From: Vanilla planifolia
Taxonomy: Eukaryota > Streptophyta > Magnoliopsida > Asparagales > Orchidaceae
Assembly (NCBI GenBank): GCA_023846275.1
Contig: CM043871.1
Span: forward strand, 30,906,569-30,970,568
Length of the DNA stretch: 64,000 bases
Direction of reading: 5' to 3'
Positions 14,801 to 24,419 of the stretch are shown here, in pieces. The notes beneath the pieces are model-generated. The model did no database searches, was not told the DNA's origin, and saw only the letters and a list, made by a program, of their open reading frames with translations. Numbering within the stretch: position 1 is the stretch's first letter; each line of letters starts with the position of its first letter. Position numbers and translations under genes: made by a program.

Positions 14801-17800
14801 TTTCAAAACAAAAATCTATTTTTTTATTGTAAAGATATATATTCTACAGGAATATTAAGAATGCCTTGATAAAGAATTGGATTGGGTTAAACAATGTGTA
14901 ATTAGTAAACAAAGATCAACTTTTTAGTAAGGTATGGAATGTATTATTAAATATTCAATATGTTTACACGAACTATTCTCGTTCTAGTACTAGATTCCAG
15001 CCAATGACAAGGAACTTCTTCTATCAATCTAGGAGATAATTTTAATTCTGTCCAAAATGAGGAATATCACACATTGATTAATCAAACGTATATTTAGTAA
15101 CTTAAAGAGATTTTTTTGGGACTCTTGTGTTTGTTCTGTTATATAAAAGAACTGATGGGATAAATTTAGCAAAATTTGTCCCACAGGATCTCTTATCATT
15201 CATAAGAAGATAAATATTCAATCAATATTCATACAAATCTTAAACTTAATCTGAAGATTATGAGAATTTATGAGCATTCTAATCATAATAGAAAGAATAC
15301 ATTGATTATCATGAGAAACTTATAAACCTAATAAGGAAATTATTCTATTGGTAGAACTACAAAACTATAATCTCAATTGAATGCAACCAAACTAGAAATT
15401 CTATATAAATAAAAAAGAAAAGAGTTCAAAATGAAAAAGTATAATAATCTATGAATTTCTATTCGAATAATGGAAATAGATAACTAAAACTGATCAAATT
15501 TTAACGTAAGAAAAAGACAAACATGAATATAGATCATTCCACTATTTCTAATTGTACCTTCAAAATGGAGGGAAAGCATAAATCTATACTAGATGGATCT
15601 ATATGATATTATATGGTGTGTGTATGTATGTATGTATATATATAATATTTAATAATTAATTTAATTATTTAAATAATTATAATTATATATATTATATATT
15701 GATATTATATCTTGATATTGCATATTAATTGTTTATTATTATATATAATTTCTTATTGAAATATTCATAAGAAATTGTGAATACATCAATGATAGAATCA
15801 TTTTTATGGAACCTAACAAAAAAGATGGGCAATTAGATAATCATATATGGAGATAATTGGAGATGAACAATGACTAACCACAAGGAACATGAATGTAACA
15901 ACTAGAAAAAATTAAAAGGATGTTGAAAAGCTAATCATAGAAACGGATAACAATGACATGAAGAGACAATGAGTGACACCAAGAATGATTTTATATGTTG
16001 GGTTGAGAGGGGGGAATGGTTGTACAAAATTGTAGGCATCCATTATCTTTTTCCTTTATTGGCATTGATAAACTCTACCCCTTAAAAAGCACTCATCTAC
16101 TTATGGAGTTTATGACAAATTTTTCTCAAAAGCACTTATGTTACCCTGTATAGCCACCTATCCACCTAATACCAACTTTTTTTATAAAATTAAAAAAAGG
16201 AACATAAATTTTTCATTATAATTTTCTTGCCTTCACTACTTCAAAAGCTGATATGCATGTTTTTGGAGTCATGCATGTTTTCATCACTACCATATTCTTC
16301 TATATAAAGACTACAAAAGAGATGAGCAATACAAGGCAACCCTTTTTGCAAAACTACAAGTCATAACATGCACACTTCACATCCAAAAAGGTAAGCAAAG
16401 AAATAGTTTAACCTTGGAAATAATGGAAGCATCACCTGTCCCCCTGATGCCAATAATAGAGAGCCAAATTCCAGCACTTTGTTGATGTCAAAGCTGCAAA
16501 GACCAGGAAAATAAATTGAGAGTTTTGAGCACCACATTTAACTTGAAAATGCTGGTCAAAGAGGAAAAAAAAAGCACCAATCAAATAGCCAATTAACTTG
16601 TTTGTCCAGGTTCTCATAAACATTCCTCAACTAAACGGATACAGTTTCACTACAGAGCATAATCACAAACAAAAAATTGCACACTTAATGAAATGAGAAC
16701 TAATAGATTTATAGATGAAAATTTCATTAAACTCCTTAATGAGTAATACACATTAAATCCAACAGAATAAAAGCTTAACATTTCAAATGATCACAAAGAA
16801 AAACACGACCATGAACCTTGTGAAGGAGAGGCCTGTGAGGTTTCTAGGATGAAAATTTGACATAACATTTTCAATATCATTAGATGCATCACTAATTCCA
16901 GCTTCCAACAACTCTGACTCAATCAATGCCAATAGATCCTTTAAAGATGTGTGCTTGACATTTTCAGCTATTGCACCCACTGCTTGAGCAGCAGCAACTC
17001 TGGTATCCCAGTTCTTGCTCCTTAAATATTGTGAAACCTACAATTACAGAAAAATGAAAATGAAGCGTTAAGGTAAATATGCAGATGCATTTTGGTAGAC
17101 AATTAAAGGAAACTGGGAAAACAGTTGTAAACAATCAAGATCAATGATAGAAACGCCAAAACCTAATTTACAGCTATCATAAGCTCAAGTAATTCAAAGC
17201 TTGGACCCTTGAACAAACACTTGCGATTGATTATAGCTAGCCACTAGATTACTCTGCAATCTCATTCAACCAATTTTAATTTTTCAGCTTCTACCCAATA
17301 AAGAATGTTGTGACACAATTAAAAGCTGCAACTTGCAAAACCGCAATTGAATAATACTATAGTAGCTTTAGATTACCAATAGATACCAGACAGTTTACAA
17401 AATTCAAAAATAACTTCAATTTTGCATCAAATTTGGTAATTTCTTGCTTTACCACTTTACATACATGTTGCATATGTCAATTATCATCAGCAAGGATAAG
17501 TTCACAGCAGTTGACCAACATGTTTCTTAAGAAAAACTTTAGTAAATTGGCAAGTTGATCTCTGATCCAGACACTCTTTAATAGGAACAACGTTAAAAAG
17601 TACTAACAACATTTTTTAACTCATTCTTTGGCTGAGCAAGCTTACACAATCAAAATACCAATCGTACAAAAATTTATTGGCAACTAAAAAATAACAGAAT
17701 AATCCATTCAAATAAAATACGTAATAAAAGAGAATGACAATGAAAAAGATTATTTGAGGAAAAATAAGAAGGATGGTAATGAAATCTACCCATACTAACA

Positions 17801-20528
17801 CTTGTGTATAACAATTTGACCTAAGGAGTAAAATGTTATACCAAAAGGCTGTTCAAATACTCACAATGGTTGGGGCTTAAGTTGAAATTATTACTAGACA
17901 TAATACAATGGTTTCAAAAGATTCATTTTCGAGACCAAAAAAACATGGGATAAAAGATGGTTGATGAAGTTGGTATATTCTTCCAATATTTTAAAAGATG
18001 ACTTTACCATGCACTTATTAATCACTTTTCATTTATCATAAATTGTTTAAATTATTAAGATATTAATTAAATAATCCTAGTTATTTGGTAATCACTGATT
18101 ACCATCAAGATCAGTAAACAATTACATCTTTTAGTGATAAAAATGCTCCAACTTATTCCATCCCTTGCTCCAAGCTCTTAAATTGCAAAATTCATAACCA
18201 AGAATCCTATAAACTTACCTTAAAAAATTCACACATTTTTCCTCTTTGAAACCAGCATTATTATTAACTTCAGACAAAGTGGCAGTCCTCCAAGCACTGC
18301 ATTTTGCAGCCTCTCATGCACTATTCCTTTTCAACAGCAATCACTCCATCACCACATCAACTGCAATTTCATCTCACTCTTGAGTCAAAGCTGGTTAGCA
18401 TGCTAATTACTGCAGATGGTTATCCTCATCTATTCGATAGATAGCAGAACCACAAGGAAGTCAACCCAAGTAATAAAATGAAGAAGGATCCAAACGCCAG
18501 CACTCTCAAATAAAAATTCCATGTGTGCACCAAACTCCAAAAATCACAAAGTCCTAGACTTGATGGTTCACAACTGCCGTAGTTGTCTAGTGTTGTTTGA
18601 TGAGCTTGGAACTAGTCCATTGCTATTGTTAAAGGGGTTGGCATTAGGGGTTCTCTAGACCTCCACCAACTTAGATTTCTTAGCTTTCAAGGCATCCATA
18701 AATACCTAATGGATGACTAATAAAGGAAAAACCTTTTTGCTAAAAACTTCTCTCACTGAAGGAATTAGTTAATTCCAGTCATTTTCTCTCTGTACCATCT
18801 TTCAGCTACTCATTTGAGAAAACCATAAGATCCACTATTGAACTCCGCAGCTTGTCATCAACGAATTCAAGGAACTAAAGAAATCTAATCTTTAATTCCA
18901 ACTGAAGTTCAAAATCAAAAAGTTTGCAAATTAGGTTATCATCTAAATAGGAAATTAAAACCTAACAACATACACATAATGGCATTGGTGGTATGTATGT
19001 CAAAGAAGAGAAGCCATTTATGTAGACAGAATTGTTATCACTCAAAGCCTTACCAAATAAGATGAAAGTTCCCATAGAGTTGATGTCACATTTGGGCCAC
19101 TCAATGTTGAAATAGACCACATAACATGATAAAATGATTAAAAAAAATAGATTTACTATTTTCAATAAAAGCCAAGTTAAATAAATTAGAATCACATGCA
19201 TTATTAAAACCTAATCTGATAATTTAAAAGTTGAACAAAATCCACCACAAACAATTTAGGTCATTTACAACTATATCAAACCCACCAACAAAACTTACCA
19301 AGGTGTGACCAAAACCTACTTCTATTTCAAGACCAAATAAAGTCCAAGCACCCCTAGTTGTACCCCAATCATCCAACCTATAATATATTTTTCCACTAAC
19401 ACACTTTAATGCAACTGATTTTGCACAAAATCAGTTTGGTCATTTTCTTATTTATTGAGAATATTTTTTCCTTTTTCTTGAAGGTTATAATTCAAGTTTA
19501 TCCATACATTTCCCCATTATTACGCACATTACAAATTAAGCTTTCTATATCTATAGAGACTGCTTTTAACCCATAATAAAGTGAAAGTGTTCTCAAAGTA
19601 AAGTTTCAAGATTTTGTGATCACATTTCCGAATCTCATCTTGTCCATCAATTCAAACTAGTTATTTTGGTTTTGAGGGAAATTTCACACAAATGCATTTA
19701 ATTTCAAGTCTTGATCGAACTGTGACCATATGAACTTTGAACTTGTACTGCTAAGATCATTTTTAAAGATTCAACATTTCACAATCACCCAAACTTAAAT
19801 AACACGCGAGTTAGGATCCACTTCAAAGACTTCAAAGCAATCTCATTAAGATGAAATACGCACTCTTCATTTTCATTGCTGCTGCACTGATATCAAAGCA
19901 GAATATTTTGATGACATGGTCATTTCTATGCATCTTCAATCATGTTTAGAGTAACTTGTCCTGCATCAAAATTCATGGCTAATAATGGTTTATGCAACAT
20001 AAAATTTTCATACAGAAGATTCAACTTTGAGACTTTCATTGGTACAGAATAAAAAAGTTTCATAAATCAAGGAAAAAAACTTGCTTGCTTTATTTTACTA
20101 TGAATTAGCATAGCCTTACTTAATTGGGAAAGATGTAAGCAAAACAATTTATGAGAGAAGGAAGTAATGAGGATCACATCAAAGAAAAACACCAACAAAA
20201 ACTGTCAGGAGAAAAGAACTGATTAAGCAAGACCTTCTTCAAAAGAGAGTTCAAGTCTTGAGGATGTGATTTTGCAATATCCCCAATCTGCCGTGCAGCT
20301 GTAAATCTAGTTGCTTGAGTAGAACCAGCTTTAACTCAGTTAAGTGGTTCTCAAAGTAAGAATCAATAATAACAACCAGAACTGCACATTCAAAACTATC
20401 CCAAGTACAAAGTGTAAGTACTTCAATAACATCAAAATTAGTAATCTTCCAAGAACAATGTTTTAAATAAAAAGGATACTGTCCAGTAAAGTCAACAAAC
20501 GGTCGAGGAGAGATGAGTGTTGTGCCAT
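1..20528 (-). CDS. BTAF1: MOT1/BTAF1 TBP-associated ATPase gene, 5' part (six exons, 3' end outside window)
   Basis: Spliced gene, join(20528..20480, 20328..20234, 17037..16817, 16493..16436, 4960..4879, 343..1). Every junction is GT-AG and the reading phase closes at each one, giving 848 nt (282 codons plus 2 nt). The product starts MAQHSSLLDRLLTLLDTGS and contains ARQIGDIAKSHPQDLNSLLK, SQYLRSKNWDTRVAAAQ and GLDVCEQFMDV, the hallmark N-terminus of plant MOT1/BTAF1. Family knowledge: a nuclear Snf2-family ATPase of about 2,000 residues that strips TBP from DNA. Its N-terminal HEAT repeats grip TBP, and the C-terminal ATPase domain is beyond the window here. The first 130 residues read as HEAT-like helices, followed by a charged, basic linker. 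No stop or frameshift is seen in the exons. The gene is likely functional. Introns are 151, 3,196, 323, 11,475 and 4,535 bp. Confidence 0.93.
344..4878 (-). other. BTAF1 intron 5
   Basis: A 4.5-kb AT-rich intron. It contains a GC-richer block at 2,040-2,480 (separate entry) and an 86-codon minus-strand ORF at 1,249-1,509 of no recognised family, beginning MLDTPRPYVPCMASEEISML and ending in a Lys/Arg-rich tail. No transposon domain is recognised elsewhere. The short plus-strand ORFs at 3.15-3.5 and 3.9-4.15 kb have low-complexity translations. Confidence 0.85.
2040..2480. other. Unidentified GC-richer block in intron 5
   Basis: About 440 bp markedly richer in G, C and CpG than the surrounding intron. 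The minus strand is open at 2,048-2,401 (117 codons, starting MDLTSIHGPFACHGSTRLRK) and also in a second frame at 2,101-2,283. The overlap of two frames argues against taking either at face value. I recognise no family. Options: a captured exon or 5' UTR of another gene, or an old promoter-like insertion. Confidence 0.35.
4879..4960 (-). CDS. BTAF1: BTAF1 exon 5
   Basis: An 82-bp exon encoding EYDVSNDSNKAPAERLARQK and then QSLRRRL, the basic segment conserved in the family. The acceptor is TTTTTTAG and the donor CTTG/GTAAGC. The last G joins GT of exon 6 to give Gly. Confidence 0.93.
5801..5832. repeat. (AG)16 microsatellite
   Basis: Thirty-two bases of uninterrupted AG dinucleotides inside BTAF1 intron 4, directly readable. 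It is likely polymorphic in length. Confidence 0.97.
6146..7030 (-). pseudogene. Unidentified exon-like blocks (possible captured host gene fragment)
   Basis: Three minus-strand stretches read like spliced coding exons. (1) About 6,948-7,030, after a TTCTTGTAG acceptor, encodes GSRSSTLIVDTPSLHCCGSH and DMFNTICDLL. (2) About 6,481-6,641 encodes DLLKFDDSSPLMRATVITTS, ALGNFEHSIVIVLKIFYYTE and ELLQCAQ, and ends at CAAG/GTAAGC. (3) About 6,167-6,316, after a TTTTTAAG acceptor, encodes ETLASIIHHHLVLELEAISH and ends GACTCAG/GTAGGC. The composition is protein-like (Leu-rich helices, Cys, few low-complexity runs) and unlike the intron around it. I do not recognise the family; helical-repeat content is possible. 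It is not part of the MOT1 protein as known. It could be a gene fragment carried in by a transposon. Confidence 0.4.
7690..8400 (+). pseudogene. Caulimovirid reverse transcriptase, copy A
   Basis: Degenerate RT domain. Open pieces at 7,834-8,022 and further pieces in other frames carry the conserved order: finger segment with ARRKARIDINYKKLND, then FLPNKKVLINSIQ, then the palm. At the catalytic site (8,153-8,162) the usual second aspartate codon reads Glu (KIDEIL). Several in-frame stops and at least one frameshift are present. Recognised as caulimovirid rather than retrotransposon by the RGKxRxxINYKxLND-type wording and by close similarity to copies B and C. Confidence 0.8.
8575..8800 (+). 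pseudogene. Caulimovirid RNase H, copy A
   Basis: Reads EINASKYEWGTILKAKRKEK followed by a KFTFNTYKNFKKNYHINEK-like stretch and LLAIKSSIKKFEIYL, the expected RNase H order (first Asp/Glu region, then the YHINEKE-type helix and the kinase-like FEIYL). A stop interrupts the helix at about 8,707. The same blocks occur in reverse in copies B (about 10,300-10,450) and C (about 13,330-13,500). Confidence 0.75.
9190..10100 (-). pseudogene. Downstream caulimovirid frame of copy B
   Basis: After RNase H the coding similarity shared with copy C continues through about 900 bp. There are open pieces at 10,099-9,890 (MINYLVHDPMSGESNMEREK) and 9,903-9,718, and a last part ending with a PEWKKMKIGPKNK-like stretch near 9,195. 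The conserved frame in both copies implies it was coding in the ancestor, probably the C-terminal end of the polyprotein or a separate downstream ORF. I do not recognise a domain. Stops and shifts interrupt it. Confidence 0.5.
10690..11340 (-). pseudogene. Caulimovirid reverse transcriptase, copy B
   Basis: Two overlapping open pieces in different frames, 11,136-10,909 and 10,958-10,692. They carry FDKYFLSNK, GFWQIKMYENFKE and MPFGLKS, and an intact catalytic YVDD box at 10,860-10,871. The connection FERKSIFLEQKIEFLGFKIK follows. The frameshift lies where the pieces overlap, around 10,910-10,960, and further stops lie upstream. Family knowledge: this enzyme copies pregenomic RNA in plant pararetroviruses. 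This copy cannot give a full product. Confidence 0.85.
11400..11920 (-). other. Caulimovirid-type leader between promoter and copy B
   Basis: About 500 bp downstream, on the minus strand, of the TATA box at 11,921-11,928. It lacks a long conserved frame, contains short ORFs, and has a perfect short hairpin (GTGGA-n7-TCCAC, at about 11,608-11,624). This is what one expects of a pararetroviral leader, which is typically long, structured and full of small ORFs. It stops at about 11,395, where RT-linker sequence begins. I found no convincing tRNA-Met primer site in it. Confidence 0.4.
11921..12009 (-). promoter_or_regulatory. Pararetrovirus-type promoter (TGACGTCA plus TATA box)
   Basis: On the minus strand a palindromic TGACGTCA (12,002-12,009), the core of as-1/CRE-type bZIP sites, is followed about 75 bp later by TATAAAAG (11,921-11,928). 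The spacing and order resemble caulimovirid full-length-transcript promoters. A start about 30 bp below the TATA box, near 11,892, is inferred. It sits where the circular map predicts an intergenic region: after the end of copy C and before the leader of copy B. Confidence 0.5.
12240..13130 (-). pseudogene. Downstream caulimovirid frame of copy C
   Basis: Counterpart of 9,190-10,100. Open pieces are 12,792-12,520, and 12,398-12,216 ending in a MPKWKKIKTRPKNK stretch that matches the copy B end. Conservation of the same frame in both copies is the main evidence for coding ancestry. No domain recognised. Confidence 0.45.
13740..14351 (-). pseudogene. Caulimovirid reverse transcriptase, copy C
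   Basis: The open piece 14,351-14,145 encodes DQIQELLRIKLIKPNKSPYF and then RGKARMVINYKKLNK, the conserved finger region of caulimovirid RT. The catalytic box at 13,901-13,912 reads YTDD, with Thr in place of the usual Val. Downstream stops and indels break the domain. The position and order match copies A and B. Confidence 0.82.
15615..15646. repeat. TG/TATG/TA microsatellite
   Basis: A compound simple repeat (GTGTGTATG, then TATG units, then TA) within intron 4, just above caulimovirid copy C. Confidence 0.85.
16436..16493 (-). CDS. BTAF1: BTAF1 exon 4
   Basis: A 58-bp exon encoding FDVNKVLEFGSLLLASGGQ, a conserved segment of plant MOT1. The acceptor is TTTGCAG and the donor CAG/GTGATG. 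It is followed by the 11.5-kb intron that holds the caulimovirid cluster. Confidence 0.92.
16817..17037 (-). CDS. BTAF1: BTAF1 exon 3
   Basis: A 221-bp exon encoding VSQYLRSKNWDTRVAAAQAV, then GAIAENVKHTSLKDL, then a variable acidic stretch ending NFHPRNLTGLSFT. The acceptor is TTGTAG. The donor is ACAAG/GTTC, leaving AG in phase 2 that joins C of exon 4 to give Ser. This is the second HEAT repeat plus the start of the divergent linker. Confidence 0.93.
17038..20233 (-). other. BTAF1 intron 2
   Basis: A 3.2-kb AT-rich intron. I read through both strands and recognise no transposon domain, RNA gene or repeat beyond poly-A/T tracts. Short ORFs at 17,616-17,801 and 18,962-19,201 translate to hydrophobic low-complexity sequence and are not supported. 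Confidence 0.8.
20234..20328 (-). CDS. BTAF1: BTAF1 exon 2
   Basis: A 95-bp exon between a TTAAAG acceptor and a GAAGAAG/GTC donor. It encodes GSTQATRFTAARQIGDIAKS and then HPQDLNSLLKK, the first HEAT-type helical pair of MOT1/BTAF1. It begins in phase 1 and ends on a codon boundary. Confidence 0.93.
20480..20528 (-). CDS. BTAF1: BTAF1 exon 1 (start codon)
   Basis: The ATG is the complement of 20,526-20,528 and begins MAQHSSLLDRLLTLLD. The exon ends GGACA before GTATCC. The trailing A joins CT of exon 2 to give Thr, restoring LLDTGSTQ as expected for the family. This join, rather than ORF length, decided the start. The exon is only 49 bp, so a gene finder could miss it. A 5' UTR must lie above 20,528. 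I see no clear acceptor immediately upstream, so the UTR may begin locally or be spliced from far away. Confidence 0.9.
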
Positions 20529-20839
20529 TGAACCAGTAAGGAATCAGGTATTCTCATCCAAAAATGTACAGTCTGGACAAATAAGCTTTAACCCATATTC
20601 CCTTATAAAGCTTTAAAGTTGTTAGTTTGCTCCTTCAACAAATTTTGACTTCTATCTCCACCAATGCGCTTCTAAAAAACTGATATCATAGTAAAGAAGC
20701 ATTCTGCATTGCAGAGGTCAGAGCAAACTATTGTATAGATTACAAACAAATATATCAATAAAAAGTTATTTCAAGCAATACAATAACAATGAATGCAAAA
20801 AGCACCCCTTCACTTAAATGTAGCCCAGACCTACATTCC

Positions 20840-21360
20840 TTAAGAACTAAAGTCATGCACCACTAGGTACCCATCTCCATGGAGAACAGGTAGACAAAGT
20901 AGACTGCAAGCAGAAAACCTCTAAAAATAAAACAGCAAAGCAACAACACAATAGAACAACTAAGGCAAAACGTGACAACAAATTCCACAATAAAGGGCAT
21001 AGAAACAGTAGTAAACTCCAATATCAAAACAAAGGTCACCGAGTTTACAGAAAGGGCATCAATAGAAAATAATTGTGAACCATTGAGCATGCCTGGCCAC
21101 ACATGGAAGTGATTCATAACCACTGGATGCACATCTCCATGGAGAACGTGTAGAAAAATGAGACCACAAGCCAAAAGCCATTGTAAACAAAACAGTGGGG
21201 CAGCAATATCACAGAAGAGCAAGGGCAATAAATGACAACAAATCCACAATACAAAGGTCAAAAAAACCATTACGGAATCCTTACCGAAAAACAAATATAA
21301 TAAAATCTACAAAAAAAGGCATGCTTCTTAAGGAAAAGTAATTGGATTCACTGTGCATGC
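20840..21360. repeat. Imperfect tandem repeat, two 260-bp units
   Basis: CATCTCCATGGAGAAC recurs at 20,872 and 21,132, and TGACAACAAAT(T)CCACAA at 20,973 and 21,233, a constant 260-bp offset. Similarity extends to a TGTGAACCATTGAGCATG-like segment at about 21,070 and 21,338. The centre of each unit has the palindrome TCTCCATGGAGA. A 143-codon minus-strand ORF spans both units, but its translation is hydrophobic and unlike any family I know. It lies just upstream of the BTAF1 start codon. Confidence 0.75.
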
Positions 21361-21949
21361 ATCACCACACAAGCTAAGCCAGGCATTGTTGATAAACATT
21401 CAATATAGCTGGAGAGTCCAGGGCAAGATCAAGGATGAACAGCAAAAAATGAAAGCCCCTGCTTGGTGAAAACTAGAAGGATAGATAGTAGAAAACTAGC
21501 ATTAAACTTTTTGAAAAAAAACCTCACATTAACCTTCTACGAAATTGTGTTAACATTAGAGCATCCCCTAAAAGCAATGAATTATGTCACTTGAATACAA
21601 TGATGAGTGGGAGCCACTACATTGATGTCTAAACATACTGTTAAACGAGCGATGCTTCATGCAAACATATTGGACAGATATATGCAAAGAAGCCAGCTAA
21701 TGATACCAAAACAATTATATATATACACACAAACACACGCACTCTAATCCACAAGATGATGGATTTGGAGTAAATAGTGATTCATGGGAAAATAAATCCT
21801 TTGCATATTCAATAAACTAAGTGGGTATATTAGAAGGTTAAAAAAATTGATACTCTATAAAGTTGCGTTTGATTGCAATTTAAAAGATGATATAGTGCCA
21901 ACATTTTAAAGGTTATTATTGTAAGAAAATCTATCAATTTCATTAGCAT

Positions 21950-24290
21950 TAATACCCTTCAAAAAGACTGGATACCAACATCAATGAAAATTTTGGAATG
22001 CTTAGGAGTTTATACAAGGGATCTAGTCATTTGAAAATATTTTTCTTGGATGAAACATAATTTGGGTTATAAGAAGAAATCAAACGAATTTAACAGCTTT
22101 CATAATGGTTATATGTTTGTCAAATCTAACAAAGAGGGTAAAACTATTTTACAATTTTCCTTAGCATATAATCTTATAACCACTAATTTTTATCTAAGAA
22201 ACAAAAAGAGCTTTTGGTTACTAGTAAAAGTTGATCTTCTAAAACATAGATTGATCATTTCCTTGTAAGCAAACCATCTAGATTGCAAGGCCATACTAGA
22301 AGAATATTTAATCACTCAACATCAACAAATAGTAATTAAATATCCCTTTTAACCATAGTAGGTGAAAGAAAAGTCAAAGCAATAATGTCCATGAATTGAG
22401 TATGAAAACTAGAATTTACTCAAAAATAAAGCCTTAGAGCAATGTCCATGGAATAAAGATAACAAACCTAACCTTATGTGAAATAATGTTATTAGTAATT
22501 TTTGTACTATGGAACAAATGATCTTAGAGAATCTAGAAGGAGTAGTCCAAAATACAAAGTGTTGGTACAGACTAAAACTACAACAATGTTTAAAGAAAAA
22601 AGGTTTTGCCATAAACATGATTCAATGACAGGAGTGCCAAGACAGGAAGAGTCACAAATTAGAATGAATAAAGCCACAAAAAAAACGTAGTAGTTGGCTA
22701 CACTACAAAAGTTTGAAAATTCTATTAGAAATCAGATGCTAAAAAAGGAGAAAGACAAATATTCTTGCAAAGCTAGGAAAAAAAAAAAAATCTAGTTCAA
22801 ATAAAATGTATTAAGAACAGTGGTAAGAAAACATTAGTCAATGATATGGATATTAACTCAAGGTAAAAGAGTTACCATCATGGGGTTTCCAGAAAAAGAT
22901 TGGACAAAATAATTGATTTGGGAGCCATAGTTCAAAAAAAAATATAAATTTTTATGCTTATCAATGTTCAAAAAATCAGGACAAGCGAAGACTAAAGAAA
23001 ATGAAATGTGAAAAAAAACAATAATCCATATGCCAATCCCATAGATGCATGAAAATGCATAGAGGAAGGCGATATTCTTGGCGTATTAAGTTGTTCAATA
23101 ATCAATATTACTTAGAAGGAAAAAAAGTGGTAAAAAAGTAATTTAATTCCTCTTATAAAAACAAAAGGTATATTCAAAATTGTATGACTCTGAATAACAA
23201 AAGTTGGTAAGCCACACTTCGAGACTTGAAGGGAAGCACTAATTAGGATAAAAGAAACATATCCCAAAATTCATGGGGATTTATTCAAAGAGGGTTAACA
23301 ATAAAGGTAACAAATTTGCTTAGAGGTTTATAGAGAAGTCCAGTGCAAAAAAAAATTCTTCTCTTACAAAGAAAAGAATATGAAATGGTACAAATACTAA
23401 CTTGAAAAATCAGACAAGCAAAGAATTAGCATTGCATGCATCGAAATTATTAATAACATGTATAATAGAACAATGAAGTCTATACATATCAAGGAGATTT
23501 AGCTAATGATTTCATCATTACAACTAAACTTCGTTAAAGCTCTATTGTAAGTCCTTAAAACTCTGTGTTAATTAAAAATGTTCTTTTAAACCAAGGGGCT
23601 AATGTCAAAAAATGCATACCATTTTCATTTTAGAAGATCTAAGACCAAACATATGAAATGCAAATTTAGTGAGATTACAAAAACAAACAACAAATTACAA
23701 TTGGGACCAAACAAATTTTGGAGAATGATATTCACTATATTGGATTCATATTACAAAGCAGTCGAAAAAATTATCAAGGCATAAATAACAAGATTCAAGC
23801 AAATTAAAAGAAATAAAGGATTGCTTATGGTTGATAATTGTATTAAAATATTCCACTTAAGGTTAAAGGCAAGTTATATAATACTAAAATAAGACTAATA
23901 ATGTTATATGATAAATGTTAGCATGTGAAATCTAGACATATAGATGAAACATTGTTGGAAAGATGAAGATGTTGAGATGAAACAATAACCACTTGAATGA
24001 CATGATTGAGTGGATTCAAGGAAAATATGGAATAACACAGGATAACGATAAGCTTAAGAAGAGTTATCTTAGATGGTTTGTAAATGTACAACATTTAATA
24101 CCCCAACTACAATATATTAGTTGAATTTTTTTCTTTGGTTAAAAGAATCAATCAATGGAAATAAAAAGCAAGACAAGAAACCTCAATAAGGTCTTGCAAT
24201 GCTTAGGTAATAAAGATTTCTTAAATGACAGAATTCTATGGTTTCATGATTGAATAGTGAGTTAAGGTTTATTGTTATCATTATTAAAAT
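21950..24290 (+). mobile_element. RTE-type LINE (non-LTR retrotransposon), decayed
   Basis: Plus-strand relic with endonuclease then reverse transcriptase in the expected order. Endonuclease C-terminal part: about 22,050-22,290 (SNEFNSFHNGYMFVKSNKEG, KTILQFSLAYNLITTNFYLR). RT pieces: PLIKTKGIFKI at about 23,150, NNMYNRTMKSI at about 23,455-23,487, SKTKHMKCKFSEI at about 23,645-23,683. C-terminal part: EWIQGKYGITQDNDKLKKSY then LRWFVNVQ at about 24,010-24,090. These words and their order match plant RTE-clade LINEs. Frames are broken by many stops and shifts. No poly-A tail or target duplication was identified. Confidence 0.82.
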
Positions 24291-24419
24291 AAATAATACG
24301 TTAGTAAAAGGCTAATAACGTGAAAATAAGGTGTCATGGATAAATGTGAAAATAAGTCAATTAAAAAAGCTACTAAAACTGCTCAAGACTACCAAGAAAA
24401 TGAAGCATTATCCCAAGAC

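Larger units (their letters stand above)
12240..15130 (-). mobile_element. Endogenous caulimovirid copy C (minus strand, decayed)
   Basis: From high to low coordinates: poorly preserved protease-upstream region (about 15,130-14,600), linker (14,576-14,376, with NNSINEIELLRQRCSNFIKQ), RT (about 14,351-13,740), RNase H (about 13,500-13,330) and the downstream frame to about 12,240. It is closely collinear with copy B. The linker shared with copy A at 7,560-7,670 is nearly identical in wording. The exact upper boundary is uncertain. Frames are broken by stops and indels. Confidence 0.82.
4961..16435 (-). other. BTAF1 intron 4, 11.5 kb, filled with viral insertions
   Basis: The interval between exons 4 and 5. 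Ordinary AT-rich intron DNA at 4,961-6,140 includes an A-rich run near 5,310-5,350 and an AG microsatellite. Exon-like blocks follow at 6,146-7,030, then caulimovirid copies A, B and C at about 7.18-15.1 kb. The stretch 15,150-16,435 shows only AT-rich DNA with a TATG/TA microsatellite at about 15,615-15,646. The splice sites flanking the intron look intact. Confidence 0.85.

Noticed and set aside
20863-21294. 143-codon minus-strand ORF
   Set aside because: It spans the two-unit 260-bp repeat, is hydrophobic and Cys/Phe/Leu-rich as expected of the reverse of A-rich DNA, and has no family resemblance.
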